A DNA stretch of 42,711 nt, taken from assembly GCA_001567185.1 (NCBI GenBank), contig LNFR01000105.1, forward strand, positions 1 to 42,711. Reading direction: 5' to 3'. Shown in pieces: positions 7,613 through 16,041 of the stretch (positions within the stretch are counted from its first letter, which is position 1; every line of letters begins with the position of its first letter). The position numbers and the translations under genes were made by a program. This stretch comes from Bacteroidetes bacterium OLB12 (GTDB lineage Bacteria > Bacteroidota > Bacteroidia > Cytophagales > Cyclobacteriaceae). The notes under the pieces were generated by a model. It did no database searches. It was not told the origin of the DNA and was given only the letters and a program-made list of their open reading frames with translations.

Positions 7613-9396
7613 TGGTAAATTCTCCAAACGCCAGCTATTATCAACAGCGGGCAAATCAATTTCAACAGGAAAGTCAGACAATAGAAAAGCAAATTCGTGT
7701 GCTTGCATGGTTGCGGGTTGCGTGTGTAGTGGTTCTGGGCATTATCGTTTACATGGCACTTTCCAATACAGATTTTTATTATGCTGTTCCATTGCCGTTG
7801 ATCGCGTTTATCCTGCTTGTGCGCAAGCAAACCGCAGCACGCGAATGGAAGGAGCGGCTGGCGTACCTGGGGTTACTGAATCAGCGCGAAGCAAAAGCCT
7901 TTTCGTTTGAGTCAATTGAGTTTGCCGATGGCCAGGCTTTTGCCGATGTACATCATGCATACAGTCATGATCTGGATTTATTCGGGCCCGGGTCGGTATT
8001 TCAATACCTTAACCGGTGCGGCACACATGCCGGTGAAGTAAGACTGGCACAGGATTTAAAATATCCAACCTTCACCAAACAGGAATTGTATAGCCGGCAG
8101 GAGGCTGTACGCGAACTGGCCGCATTACCCGAACTGCGCCAACAAGTTTGGGCAACGGGCAAACAGATAAACGATGCCGGTTACGATACAAACGGGTTGC
8201 TGAACTGGCTGAAACAACAGCCCATTTTTTATCGAAATAAGACAAACACGGTTTTGCGGTGGGCCCTTCCGGCAATTACAATTGGTATTGGAGTATTTGT
8301 GATGTTTAGCATGAATTATTTTGGGGCGTTCCTTTTGATGGCCACCCTTCAGTTGGCCATAGCAGCAATCTATGCCAGGCGAATAAGTGCTATACAGGAA
8401 GTACTGGTAGCAGGTGGTAAAATCATGTACAACTATGCAAAAATTTTCGAGCTATTAGCTCACCAAAATTTTGCTTCAGCCAAAATGCAACACCACCAGG
8501 CGGTAGCGGAAAGTGCTTTTAAGAAAGTAAAAGAATTTTCGGCACTCGTTCATGCGCTGGAGGCGCGCATGAACCCTTTGGCTATGCAATTAGGCAATGG
8601 ATTATTCCTTTACGATTTTCATACGGTTAGTAAACTTGAAAAATGGCGCGAAGAAAACGCAAAGGATTTACCTGTGTGGTTGGCTTCTTTGGCGGAGTGG
8701 GATAGCCTGATTTCATTAGCTACGTTGCACTTCAACTATCCGCAATACGCTTTTGCAGAGGTTACCGATCAAATGATAGTAAAAGGCGAAGCCATTGGCC
8801 ACGTGCTTATTCCTGATGCCATTCGGGTGAATAATAATTTTGAGCTTGGCAATCCGCAAAATGTTTGCCTGATAACCGGGGCCAACATGGCGGGCAAAAG
8901 TACTTTTTTGAGAGCCCTGGGTGTTAACTTTGTGCTGGCACAAATTGGTTCACCGGTTTGTGCCCGTACCTGGAAAACCAATTTGCTGAAATTGCGAACG
9001 GGTATGCGCACAACAGATTCCCTGCAGGAGCATCAATCATATTTCTTTGCTGAATTAAACCGGCTTCAATCTATTGTACAAGAACTGGAAACAACCCCGC
9101 TGTTTATTTTATTAGATGAAATTTTAAAAGGCACCAATTCTACCGACAAACAATTGGGCTCACTTGAATTGCTGAAGCGGCTGAAAGAAAAACAAGCGCT
9201 TACGGTATTAGCCACCCATGATATTGCGCTGGGGGTACTTCAGGAAGAATATCCGCAACAAATAATTACGGCCTGCTTTGAGGGTAAAATAGAAAATGAG
9301 CAACTCTCGTTCGATTATACATTGCAGGCAGGTGTTGCGCAAAAAGCCAATGCAACTTTTCTGATGCGCAAAATGGGGATTATTCCCCAGGTGTAA
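7612..9396 (+). CDS. Membrane-anchored MutS-family ATPase
   Basis: This 594-aa protein has a MutS ATPase domain but none of the mismatch-recognition domain of MutS1. Two hydrophobic helices lie near residues 28-48 and 52-67, and another pair near 213-250. They frame a short soluble segment, so the protein should sit in the inner membrane. A helical core/lever region follows (about 255-390). The ATPase domain has Walker A TGANMAGKSTF (about 422-432), the MutS-type LRTGMRTTDSLQEHQSYFFAEL region (about 464-485), Walker B FILLDEILKGTNS (about 498-510) and ATHDIALG (about 536-543). Such proteins occur across Bacteroidota without an assigned function. A role in mismatch repair is doubtful because the anchor and missing domain argue against it. 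It directly follows msrC with a one-base overlap. Confidence 0.88.
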   Translation: MVNSPNASYYQQRANQFQQESQTIEKQIRVLAWLRVACVVVLGIIVYMALSNTDFYYAVPLPLIAFILLVRKQTAAREWKERLAYLGLLNQREAKAFSFESIEFADGQAFADVHHAYSHDLDLFGPGSVFQYLNRCGTHAGEVRLAQDLKYPTFTKQELYSRQEAVRELAALPELRQQVWATGKQINDAGYDTNGLLNWLKQQPIFYRNKTNTVLRWALPAITIGIGVFVMFSMNYFGAFLLMATLQLAIAAIYARRISAIQEVLVAGGKIMYNYAKIFELLAHQNFASAKMQHHQAVAESAFKKVKEFSALVHALEARMNPLAMQLGNGLFLYDFHTVSKLEKWREENAKDLPVWLASLAEWDSLISLATLHFNYPQYAFAEVTDQMIVKGEAIGHVLIPDAIRVNNNFELGNPQNVCLITGANMAGKSTFLRALGVNFVLAQIGSPVCARTWKTNLLKLRTGMRTTDSLQEHQSYFFAELNRLQSIVQELETTPLFILLDEILKGTNSTDKQLGSLELLKRLKEKQALTVLATHDIALGVLQEEYPQQIITACFEGKIENEQLSFDYTLQAGVAQKANATFLMRKMGIIPQV

Positions 9397-9500
9397 ATTT
9401 AGGTGTAGCCCCATAAACATGTAGGGGGTTGTAAATCTTCCTTATCCGGAAATAATATTGTTCTGCCTTTCGCTAAATTGGGTAAATATTACCATCACCC

Positions 9501-10514
9501 ATGAAAACAATTGCATTCGTTCTCTTTTTGTTCCCCTTTTTTGCAATCGCCCAAATTGGAGCCAAGACCCAGTCGGGCGGTAAACTTGCCGGCATTTGGC
9601 AAAACAATCAATTCGGATATCAGATGACTCTGATGCTCAATGCCGATGGCAGTGGCGAGTTTGATGGCGAGCCCATCCGGTACAGTAGCCAGACTACAAA
9701 ACTTTCAATTACACAGAATGGGCAAACCACGGTTTATACCTTTGCCTTGCAAGGCAATAACCTTACACTTTCCGGAGGCGATCTTGACAACAGCATTGTG
9801 TTTACGCGTAACGGAACACAAAACGCACCGGCAACGGTACAGAATCAACCCCAGCCAAATCAGCAACCTCAAAGCAATGGAGCGCAAAACGGGGCAGAGG
9901 TAGTTGGTGCTTGGAGTGGCAATGGCGAATCGCTGGAGTTCAGAAGCAATGGCCAATGTATTTATTTGGGTAACACCTTCCAGTATCAGGTATCGCAGGG
10001 GCATATTATTTTACAAACGCCTCAGGGCAATGTAATGATGGCCTATACGGTGAAGGGTAATCAACTTACCGTAAGTGCCAATGGCCAGCAATTTACCTAT
10101 ACAAAAGGAGCAGGTAACGTAGGGCAAACACCCACACAAACACAAGCCCAGGCTGGCGGAGGCCATGTGGCTCAGGAACTGGTTGGCAAGTGGTGCTGGA
10201 CAAATGTAAACTCTACGAATACCGGAGGCTCCAGTTCAAGTGAGTGCATTGTTTTAAATGCAAATGGCACCTATCAGTATGCAGCAGAACGATCGATGGA
10301 TACTAACACCAATTCTTTTTATGCGGGAACATCCTCGCAAAGCAATGATCAGGGCACGTGGTGGGTGCAGGGCGATCGCATTTATTATAATTCGCAGGTG
10401 CGTGGCCAGGGGTCGTATCAATTACAAAAAATGAATCATCCCAAAACGGGCGATCCCATGATTGTGTTAGATGGAGAACCTTATGTAACTTTCTACCAGA
10501 AACCCCGATGGTAA
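9501..10514 (+). CDS. Secreted protein with three lipocalin-like (META/DUF-type) beta domains
   Basis: 337 aa. A signal peptide covers residues 1-17 (MKTIAFVLFLFPFFAIA, cleavage before Q). Three related domains follow, each opening with a G-x-W strand: LAGIWQNNQFG (about 29), VVGAWSGNGES (about 134) and LVGKWCWTNVN (about 227). Domains one and two are close repeats (L-x-F/NADG..., VKGNQLTVSANGQQFTYTKG versus LQGNNLTLSGGDLDNSIVFTRNG). The third is longer and has two Cys residues (KWCW and SSSECI) that could form a disulfide. Linkers at about 112-132 and 203-222 are rich in Gln, Asn, Pro and Thr. This architecture is typical of small periplasmic or outer-surface beta-barrel proteins of unknown ligand. 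It stands 104 bp after the MutS-family gene; function is not known. Confidence 0.8.
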   Translation: MKTIAFVLFLFPFFAIAQIGAKTQSGGKLAGIWQNNQFGYQMTLMLNADGSGEFDGEPIRYSSQTTKLSITQNGQTTVYTFALQGNNLTLSGGDLDNSIVFTRNGTQNAPATVQNQPQPNQQPQSNGAQNGAEVVGAWSGNGESLEFRSNGQCIYLGNTFQYQVSQGHIILQTPQGNVMMAYTVKGNQLTVSANGQQFTYTKGAGNVGQTPTQTQAQAGGGHVAQELVGKWCWTNVNSTNTGGSSSSECIVLNANGTYQYAAERSMDTNTNSFYAGTSSQSNDQGTWWVQGDRIYYNSQVRGQGSYQLQKMNHPKTGDPMIVLDGEPYVTFYQKPRW

Positions 10515-10538
10515 ATTAAGAAAGAACCACTAACGTTT

Positions 10539-11681
10539 ATGAACAACACGATCAACCGCAGAGCCTGGTTTAAATCTGCATTGGCAATTACAGGAGGCCT
10601 TACCCTTTCGTCCACGTTTACAAATCAGTTGCTGGCTGCGCCTGTCAGCCATGCCGAGGGAAATTTTATACCCTTGTTGAATGAAAAACTTGTTCGCCTG
10701 GGTTCAAATGAAAATCCCTATGGCCCTTCGCCTTTGGCGCGAAAGGCATTGGCTGAAGCAACGGCAGAATTTAACCGATACACATTTGAGTTGGTGCAGG
10801 AGTTTAAAAAAGTATTGGCCGATAAAGAAGGTGTATCGCCTGATCATATCCTGGTGGTGAATGGTTCATCCGAAACATTGTGCCTTACCGGAATGGCTTT
10901 GGCGCTGGAAGGGGGTGCTGTGCTTTCGGCTTTTCCCACATTTCGTTCGTTGATGGACTATGCCGAAAAGTTGCATGCGCGATGGGATCGGGTAGATGTG
11001 GACGATTATCATAAGCATGACCTGGATGCCTTAGCAGCTGCAGTAAAACCCGATACACGATTGATGTTTTTATGCAATCCCAACAACCCAACCGGAACGG
11101 TAATAGAAGGGAAAAAATATCTAGACTTCTGCCAGGAGATGAGTAAAAAAACGTTGGTGTTTTCGGACGAAGCCTATCTTGAATTTTTAGAACCGGATGA
11201 ACAACAGTCGGCAGTTGAATTGGTGCGCAAAGGACATAACGTGATGGTATCGCGTACTTTTTCGAAAGTGTATGGATTGGCAGGTTTGCGCCTGGGCTAC
11301 GCAATTGCGCAACCGGATGTGATAAAGAAAATCTCCAAATACCAAATGGGGCCGGTCATTAATCAGGCCGGATTGGCTGCTGCCAAAGCATCGCTAAACG
11401 ATGTGGCTTTTGCTAAACTTACTCGATCAAAAAACAACGAGGCGTTAAACTTCTTTCAGCAATATTTAGATAAGAAGGGGTGGTTTCATGGTCAATCGCG
11501 CACAAACTGTGTATTGTTTCCTGCGCCAAAAGATGGTAAAACGATATTAGCCGAAACCATGAAGCGGGGCTTTCAAATTCGTGTGTGGGATTTTCAAGGT
11601 AAGGAATGGTGCCGGGTAAGTATAGGCACACTAAATGAAATGAAAGCGTTTGTAAAAGCGTTTGATGAGGTGGTAGGTTAA
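10539..11681 (+). CDS. Tat-exported class I/II aminotransferase, HisC-like
   Basis: 380-aa PLP-dependent aminotransferase of fold type I, closest in pattern to histidinol-phosphate aminotransferase. The first ~34 residues form a twin-arginine signal (INRRAWFKSALAITGG, then a hydrophobic stretch and LLAAP), so the enzyme is predicted to be folded in the cytoplasm and exported. The catalytic core has NENPYGPSP (about 57), the substrate/PLP motif FLCNPNNPTGT (about 179), SDEAYLEF (about 209) and the PLP lysine K243 in SRTFSKVYGLAGLRLGY. The C-terminal RVSIGT contributes the carboxylate-binding Arg. Because it is exported it is unlikely to be the biosynthetic HisC. It starts 24 bp after the secreted three-domain protein and is probably in one transcript with it. 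Confidence 0.9.
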   Translation: MNNTINRRAWFKSALAITGGLTLSSTFTNQLLAAPVSHAEGNFIPLLNEKLVRLGSNENPYGPSPLARKALAEATAEFNRYTFELVQEFKKVLADKEGVSPDHILVVNGSSETLCLTGMALALEGGAVLSAFPTFRSLMDYAEKLHARWDRVDVDDYHKHDLDALAAAVKPDTRLMFLCNPNNPTGTVIEGKKYLDFCQEMSKKTLVFSDEAYLEFLEPDEQQSAVELVRKGHNVMVSRTFSKVYGLAGLRLGYAIAQPDVIKKISKYQMGPVINQAGLAAAKASLNDVAFAKLTRSKNNEALNFFQQYLDKKGWFHGQSRTNCVLFPAPKDGKTILAETMKRGFQIRVWDFQGKEWCRVSIGTLNEMKAFVKAFDEVVG

Positions 11682-11734
11682 AAATGCAATTGCTGAAGGC
11701 GCCTGTGAGGCCCGTTCAAACTTCAGGAGCAATG

Positions 11735-12220
11735 CTACTCCTTCTTAAAATCAATTGAAGTAGAGTTGACACAATACCGCAACCCGGTTAGTGTGGGGCC
11801 ATCATCAAACAAGTGACCAAGGTGTGCACCGCATTTAGTACACACGATTTCGGTACGTATCATGCCATGCGAAGTATCTTTTACTTTCTTGATTTTTCCT
11901 CCTGCAATTTCTTTATCAAAACTGGGCCATCCGCAATCCGATTCAAACTTCATATCAGACGTAAACAAATCGGTATGGCAACCCGCACATTGATATACAC
12001 CTTTCTCTTTATGCAAGTAATATTTTCCCGTAAAGGGCATATCGGTTCCTTTTTGGCGCAACACATAGAACTGTTCGGGGGTTAAGACTTTCTTCCACTC
12101 CGCTTCCGTACGCACAATTCGTTTGATGGTATCAGCGGCTGCTGTTTCTTTTGGTGCTTTTGTTTGAGCACACGCTTGCAAGCTCATTACCATACCAAGG
12201 ATTATTACAATCTGCTTCAT
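11735..12220 (-). CDS. msrB: Peptide-methionine (R)-S-oxide reductase, lipoprotein form
   Basis: Repairs methionine-R-sulfoxide in proteins. The 161-aa product has a lipoprotein signal ending in LQAC with C17 as the lipidated residue, so it should act in the periplasm anchored to a membrane. The MsrB domain spans about 40-159. Zinc is bound by two CxxC pairs (C78/C81 and C127/C130); SDCGWPSF (C96) and the catalytic C150 in RYCVNS are present, as are the conserved H-x-G-H motif in GAHLGH and the final motif SIDF. The N-terminal extension (about 18-40, Ala/Thr/Lys rich) is a linker. It converges on the aminotransferase gene, and its upstream region carries a heptamer repeat array. Confidence 0.96.
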   Translation of the reverse strand: MKQIVIILGMVMSLQACAQTKAPKETAAADTIKRIVRTEAEWKKVLTPEQFYVLRQKGTDMPFTGKYYLHKEKGVYQCAGCHTDLFTSDMKFESDCGWPSFDKEIAGGKIKKVKDTSHGMIRTEIVCTKCGAHLGHLFDDGPTLTGLRYCVNSTSIDFKKE

Positions 12221-12225
12221 AAACC

Positions 12226-12302
12226 TTAAATTTTGAATCTTGAATCTTAAATTTTGAATCTTGAATCTTGAATTTTGAATCTTGAATTTTGAATCTTGAA
12301 TC
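12226..12302. repeat. 11-copy heptanucleotide tandem array (consensus TTGAATC)
   Basis: Eleven consecutive 7-bp units without interruption. In order they are TTAAATT, TTGAATC x2, TTAAATT, TTGAATC x2, TTGAATT, TTGAATC, TTGAATT, TTGAATC x2. The array starts 6 bp upstream of the msrB ATG and ends 84 bp before the ATG of the divergent hydrolase, so it fills the shared promoter region. It contains no long ORF. Confidence 0.9.
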
Positions 12303-12386
12303 CTATTCTATCTACGCAAAACAACCCGTAAACCGATTTGGTTTCCAATTTTTGTTGATATTCATATATCGTAACCTGCCTTGCTT

Positions 12387-13055
12387 ATGTCTTACGAAGT
12401 TAAACCATTTATTCTGTCACTTAAAAACGAAACAACCTCAGCCGAGCTTTATGAGCCCGCAACGACTAAAGCGATTTATGTATTTGCGCACGGTGCCGGA
12501 ACCAACATGCATCATAAATTTATGAAAGATCTGGCTGTGGAACTGGCATCATTACAAATTGCCACCTTGCGCTACAACTTTCTATACACCGAACAAATGA
12601 AAAAACGGCCCGATGTTCCTGCCGTTGCTCACCAGGCAGTTGCAGCCGCCATTGCGAAGGCACATGCCTTGTTTCCAACACTTCCGTTGATAGCCGGTGG
12701 AAAATCGTTTGGCGGAAGAATGACTTCACAATACATTTCAGCTAATCCATTGCCCTATGTTAACGGACTCGCCTTTGTGGGGTTTCCACTACACCCTGCC
12801 GGAAAACCGGGTGTTGACCGGGCTGAACACCTGGCCGCCATAAAAATACCAATGTTGTTTTTGCAAGGAACCAACGATGCGCTGGCTACCTGGAATTTAA
12901 TATCCGAAGTGTGTGCCACATTCCCGCAGGCTACACTTGCGGCCTTTGAAGGTGCTGACCATAGTTTTAAAGCCGGAAAGAAAAATCTGATTCCAGAGTT
13001 AGCTATGAAAATCCAAGAATGGATTGAACGCTATGCCGGAATAAATGCGGCATGA
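12387..13055 (+). CDS. Alpha/beta hydrolase of the KANL3/Tex30 family
   Basis: A 222-aa single-domain alpha/beta hydrolase. The nucleophile elbow is GGKSFGGRM with S107. The acid is D164 in LQGTNDALAT and the base is H192 in GADHSF, completing the usual Ser-Asp-His order. The oxyanion strand FAHGAGTNMHH (about 33-43) is the hallmark of the Tex30/dienelactone-hydrolase-like group. The predicted location is cytoplasmic, as there is no signal peptide. An in-frame TTG six bases upstream (12381) is possible, but ATG 12387 is preferred. The substrate is unknown. It is divergent from msrB across the heptamer array, and followed by a YkvI-type transporter 54 bp later. Confidence 0.88.
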   Translation: MSYEVKPFILSLKNETTSAELYEPATTKAIYVFAHGAGTNMHHKFMKDLAVELASLQIATLRYNFLYTEQMKKRPDVPAVAHQAVAAAIAKAHALFPTLPLIAGGKSFGGRMTSQYISANPLPYVNGLAFVGFPLHPAGKPGVDRAEHLAAIKIPMLFLQGTNDALATWNLISEVCATFPQATLAAFEGADHSFKAGKKNLIPELAMKIQEWIERYAGINAA

Positions 13056-13109
13056 CATTCATATAAAGAATTAACCTATATTGAGCGCTTATTCAAAAAT
13101 CAATAGCAC

Positions 13110-14225
13110 TTGAACCTACGTAGCTCATTACTCAGGCGACTTGTACTGCCAGGCATCATTTTACAATCGGTATTAATTGGGGGTGGTTATGCCACCGGCC
13201 GCGAGATTGTTGAATACGGAGGCAAGTATGGTGCAGCGGGGTGGATTAGCGGGCTCGCCATCTTCTTTGGCTTTTCATTAATTGCTTTTTTATCGATGGA
13301 AGCCTGCCGGTATTGGAAGGTGTATGATTATAAGTCATTGCTAAAAAAATTGATCGGGCCAGGATGGATTGCTTACGAAATAGTGTACCTGCTGTTAGCT
13401 ATTTTGATTATTGCGGTGATGGCCTCGGCTGCTGGTGAAATCCTGCATCAAACCTTAAACTTTCCAAAATGGATTGGTGTGGTGTTGATCACATTGGTTG
13501 TCGGGTTCTTGAATTACAAAGGCGAAGAAACAATCGCTAAACTGGAAACAATCGGATCGATCGCACTATTTGCAGCTTACTTCATTTTTACATACACCGT
13601 ATTCAGCAACAAGGGAGATGAAATTGCCAACGTGTTTAGTACATGGAACACCGCTTACCAGGCAGAAACACCTTCGTTGTTTCTACTATTATGGACAGGC
13701 ATTTTATACGTTGGGTACAATCTTGCCGTGTATCCTGCTTCATTCTTTACATTTCGAAATCTTACCTCGCGAAAGGATAGTTTGATTGCAGCTATTGTTT
13801 CAGGCCTGTTGATGACGATCCCCTGGTTTCTAACGTACCTTGCTGTAATGGCCTACTATCCCGACAAGGGCGTGCTGGATTCTGCGGTGCCCTGGTTAAA
13901 AATGCTGGCCCCGTTTAGCCCGATCTTGATTATCATTTTTGGAATAGTGGTGGGCTGGACGCTTATTGAAACCGCTACGGGTATGATTCACGCCTTCATA
14001 AGCCGGATAGAAAGCGAAGCGGAACAGAAAGGAACTTCGTTAAAGAAAATTACCAAAGCCTGGATATCATTGGCCGCGTTGCTTTCAGCGTTGCTTCTTG
14101 CTCAGGTTGGAATTATAGACCTCGTGGCCAAAGGATACACTTTTATGGCATATGCCATGATAGCAGTTTACGCGGTGCCTTTGTTGGTATTAGCTGGAAG
14201 GTTTATAAAGACCAGAAATACTTGA
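13110..14225 (+). CDS. YkvI-type membrane protein (APC superfamily)
   Basis: A 371-aa polytopic membrane protein with about ten hydrophobic helices. The first broken helix carries the GGGYATGREIVEYGGKYG motif (about 24-41), typical of YkvI-like proteins distantly related to APC/LeuT-fold transporters. Other helices lie near 45-65, 90-112, 118-135, 145-165, 190-212, 226-248, 270-295, 312-333 and 340-362. The start is TTG at 13110; no ATG or GTG is available that keeps the first helix, and no Shine-Dalgarno sequence is visible. The transported substrate is unknown. The gene probably shares a transcript with the hydrolase upstream. Confidence 0.85.
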   Translation: MNLRSSLLRRLVLPGIILQSVLIGGGYATGREIVEYGGKYGAAGWISGLAIFFGFSLIAFLSMEACRYWKVYDYKSLLKKLIGPGWIAYEIVYLLLAILIIAVMASAAGEILHQTLNFPKWIGVVLITLVVGFLNYKGEETIAKLETIGSIALFAAYFIFTYTVFSNKGDEIANVFSTWNTAYQAETPSLFLLLWTGILYVGYNLAVYPASFFTFRNLTSRKDSLIAAIVSGLLMTIPWFLTYLAVMAYYPDKGVLDSAVPWLKMLAPFSPILIIIFGIVVGWTLIETATGMIHAFISRIESEAEQKGTSLKKITKAWISLAALLSALLLAQVGIIDLVAKGYTFMAYAMIAVYAVPLLVLAGRFIKTRNT

Positions 14226-14261
14226 TTAATAGCCAAACAACATTTTGGGTTTGAGCATCTG

Positions 14262-14711
14262 CTAATGTTCGTAACGGCCAGTCTTTTCCGTAAGTACAAT
14301 TCGGTAGACAATAGAATTACCTAGCTGCGTTGATGTTCGCATAGAAGAAGTTGGGCCCATCCGCGGAGGATAGCTTGTAACACTCGGCATCAAAGGTACC
14401 AGTCTGGCTGAAATCATTTCCACGATTTTTTCTGCTTCTGGTCCATGCAATTCTTCAAACCGACCCCACGCAATTACACTTTGCCAGTTGGCAATGGTCT
14501 TAATTTCATCAACTTCAAAACAACATTGTGGATTCCTGCGCAGCAACGCTACTTTTAATCCTTCTACGGTATGACCATAAATAACGCCTTGCTCATATAC
14601 ATAGGTTACCGGAACGATGTATGATTTATCTTCCGCTTGAATACCCAGCCGCCCAACCACATTTCTGGTTAGAATAGATTCAATTTCAGATGCAGATAAT
14701 TTGCCAAGCAT
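14262..14711 (-). CDS. Pyridoxamine-5'-phosphate-oxidase-like FMN-binding protein
   Basis: A 149-aa protein of the Pyridox_ox_2/NimA-like split-barrel family. It opens with LSASEIESILTRNVVGRLGIQ, then has the core strands YIVPVTYVYEQGVIYGHT, the phosphate-binding segment GLKVALLRRNPQCCFEVDEI and VIAWGRFEEL. These are the usual landmarks of the flavin-binding barrel. It lacks the C-terminal region needed for a true PNPOx. Members act as small flavin reductases or stress proteins; the exact reaction here is unknown. It converges on the YkvI gene (36 bp apart). A 280-bp gap with a palindromic element lies upstream. Confidence 0.87.
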   Translation of the reverse strand: MLGKLSASEIESILTRNVVGRLGIQAEDKSYIVPVTYVYEQGVIYGHTVEGLKVALLRRNPQCCFEVDEIKTIANWQSVIAWGRFEELHGPEAEKIVEMISARLVPLMPSVTSYPPRMGPTSSMRTSTQLGNSIVYRIVLTEKTGRYEH

Positions 14712-14897
14712 AACAGTCTTTTGTGCAAGAGTAAGTTAAGAACAAAATATTAAACTTGCTAAAAGTTACTCTGCGTTTTGTTTCGCGTTCAGGGTATAAG
14801 GATTGAGAAGAGAATGGAGTTGGTGTAAATCATATTGATAGAAATAATCCTAACGATCACCCAAACCCTTGCGCCCCGGTTTGTTCAGAAAATAAAT

Positions 14898-14976
14898 GAG
14901 GTTATCTTAAAAGTTGTTCTGTCATTGCGGCTTTATTCCGCAATCTCGATTCTATTTCGGCTTTTAAGACAACCTC
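14898..14976. repeat. MITE/REP-like palindromic element, 79 bp
   Basis: Terminal inverted repeats of 16 bp: GAGGTTATCTTAAAAG (14898-14913) and CTTTTAAGACAACCTC (14961-14976), 15 of 16 pairing. Inside is a second perfect stem, ATTGCGG (14924-14930) and CCGCAAT (14938-14944), with a 7-nt loop. AAT flanks both ends and might be a 3-bp target duplication. The element lies between the FMN-binding gene and the sugar isomerase gene. The rest of the gap, 14712-14897, shows nothing recognisable. Confidence 0.65.
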
Positions 14977-14989
14977 AATCTGAAAAAGT

Positions 14990-15907
14990 TTAATACCCCC
15001 AACTCTTCATCACTTCATAATCTTCTTTCATGCACTCCAGCGGGGTTTTACCCTGGTAAGATTCCTGCTCAATGATAAAGTGTATTGTACCACCACTATC
15101 GCGGCCCAGGTCAATTACTTCTTTCAGATTTACAATGCCTTTGCCCAAGATGGTACTTTCATACTTTCCATGTTCCCCTGCCTCGGGTAATTCAATTTCA
15201 TCTTTAACGTGCATGCTTTGGAACCGGCCCGGATACTTGGTTACAATATCAATCGCTTTTGCTCCGCCATTATACAGGTTGCCGGTATCTAACTGCTGCA
15301 TTACCAGGTTTGGATCGGTTTCCATTAAGATGATATCGTACAAGGTACGGTCGCCATGCTTTTCGCTGAATTCAAAATCGTGATTATGGTATCCAAACAT
15401 CATCCCCGATTTTTTGCATAACTCTCCGCTCTTGTTAAAAATTTCAAGCTGCTTCTTCAGAGCATCTTCTGATTTTCTTACGGCTTCATCCATCCAGGGA
15501 CTGATCACATATTGCTGCCCCATGTAAGCGGCATCTTCAATGGTATATTTCCATGCATCGGTAAAATCGTTTTTGGTTTCGTCCCAATGCTGAGGTGCTA
15601 ACACCGTGTGACCACTGGGCATGGTCATACCCAAATCCGAAAGAATTTTTTTGAACTCTTGGGGAGTCCATCCATAAAACTTCCGCTCACGGTACCAGGC
15701 ATGCTCTACGTGCTGATAGCCAATTTTAGCCAGGGCTTGTAAGGTGCCCAGCGGATCGGTGGCCATTTCATCACGTACACAATATAACTGCAAGCCTAAT
15801 AACTGTTTTGATGCTTCGGTTTTGGTGCCGGCACAAGCTGCCAGAAAGGAGGTTCCGGCCAGTGCAAAGGCGCTCTTCCTGATAAATTCTCTGCGTGAGG
15901 TGGTCAT
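14990..15907 (-). CDS. Tat-signal lipoprotein, sugar phosphate isomerase/epimerase-like TIM barrel
   Basis: A 305-aa protein of the xylose isomerase-like/AP endonuclease 2 TIM-barrel superfamily. Its N-terminus has twin arginines (SRREFIRKSAF) followed by a hydrophobic core and lipobox FLAACAG with C25, so it is predicted to be exported by Tat and lipidated. The barrel carries metal-binding candidates in YHNHDFEF (about 197-204), QLDTGNLY (about 225-232), SMHVKDE (about 251-257) and FIIEQES (about 282-288). This group is common in Bacteroidota, often beside Gfo/Idh/MocA sugar oxidoreductases, but none is present here. The substrate is unknown. A weak -7-like TAACTTTC is visible about 35 bp upstream of the ATG on the minus strand. 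Confidence 0.88.
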   Translation of the reverse strand: MTTSRREFIRKSAFALAGTSFLAACAGTKTEASKQLLGLQLYCVRDEMATDPLGTLQALAKIGYQHVEHAWYRERKFYGWTPQEFKKILSDLGMTMPSGHTVLAPQHWDETKNDFTDAWKYTIEDAAYMGQQYVISPWMDEAVRKSEDALKKQLEIFNKSGELCKKSGMMFGYHNHDFEFSEKHGDRTLYDIILMETDPNLVMQQLDTGNLYNGGAKAIDIVTKYPGRFQSMHVKDEIELPEAGEHGKYESTILGKGIVNLKEVIDLGRDSGGTIHFIIEQESYQGKTPLECMKEDYEVMKSWGY

Positions 15908-16041
15908 AGATGATTAGGTTTAATTATTGAAAGAAGAAAGTTACACGAATACTTCAAAAAAGTACAACCAATTTTTATAAGCGGAATGGCTAAACAAAAA
16001 AAATAACGATTTGGCTACAACGCTTGGGCTTTTTATTCCTG

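Noticed and set aside
11682-11734. Weak AGGAG/CTCCT hairpin between the aminotransferase and msrB
   Set aside because: Only five base pairs with an 8-nt loop and no T-run; not enough for a terminator call.
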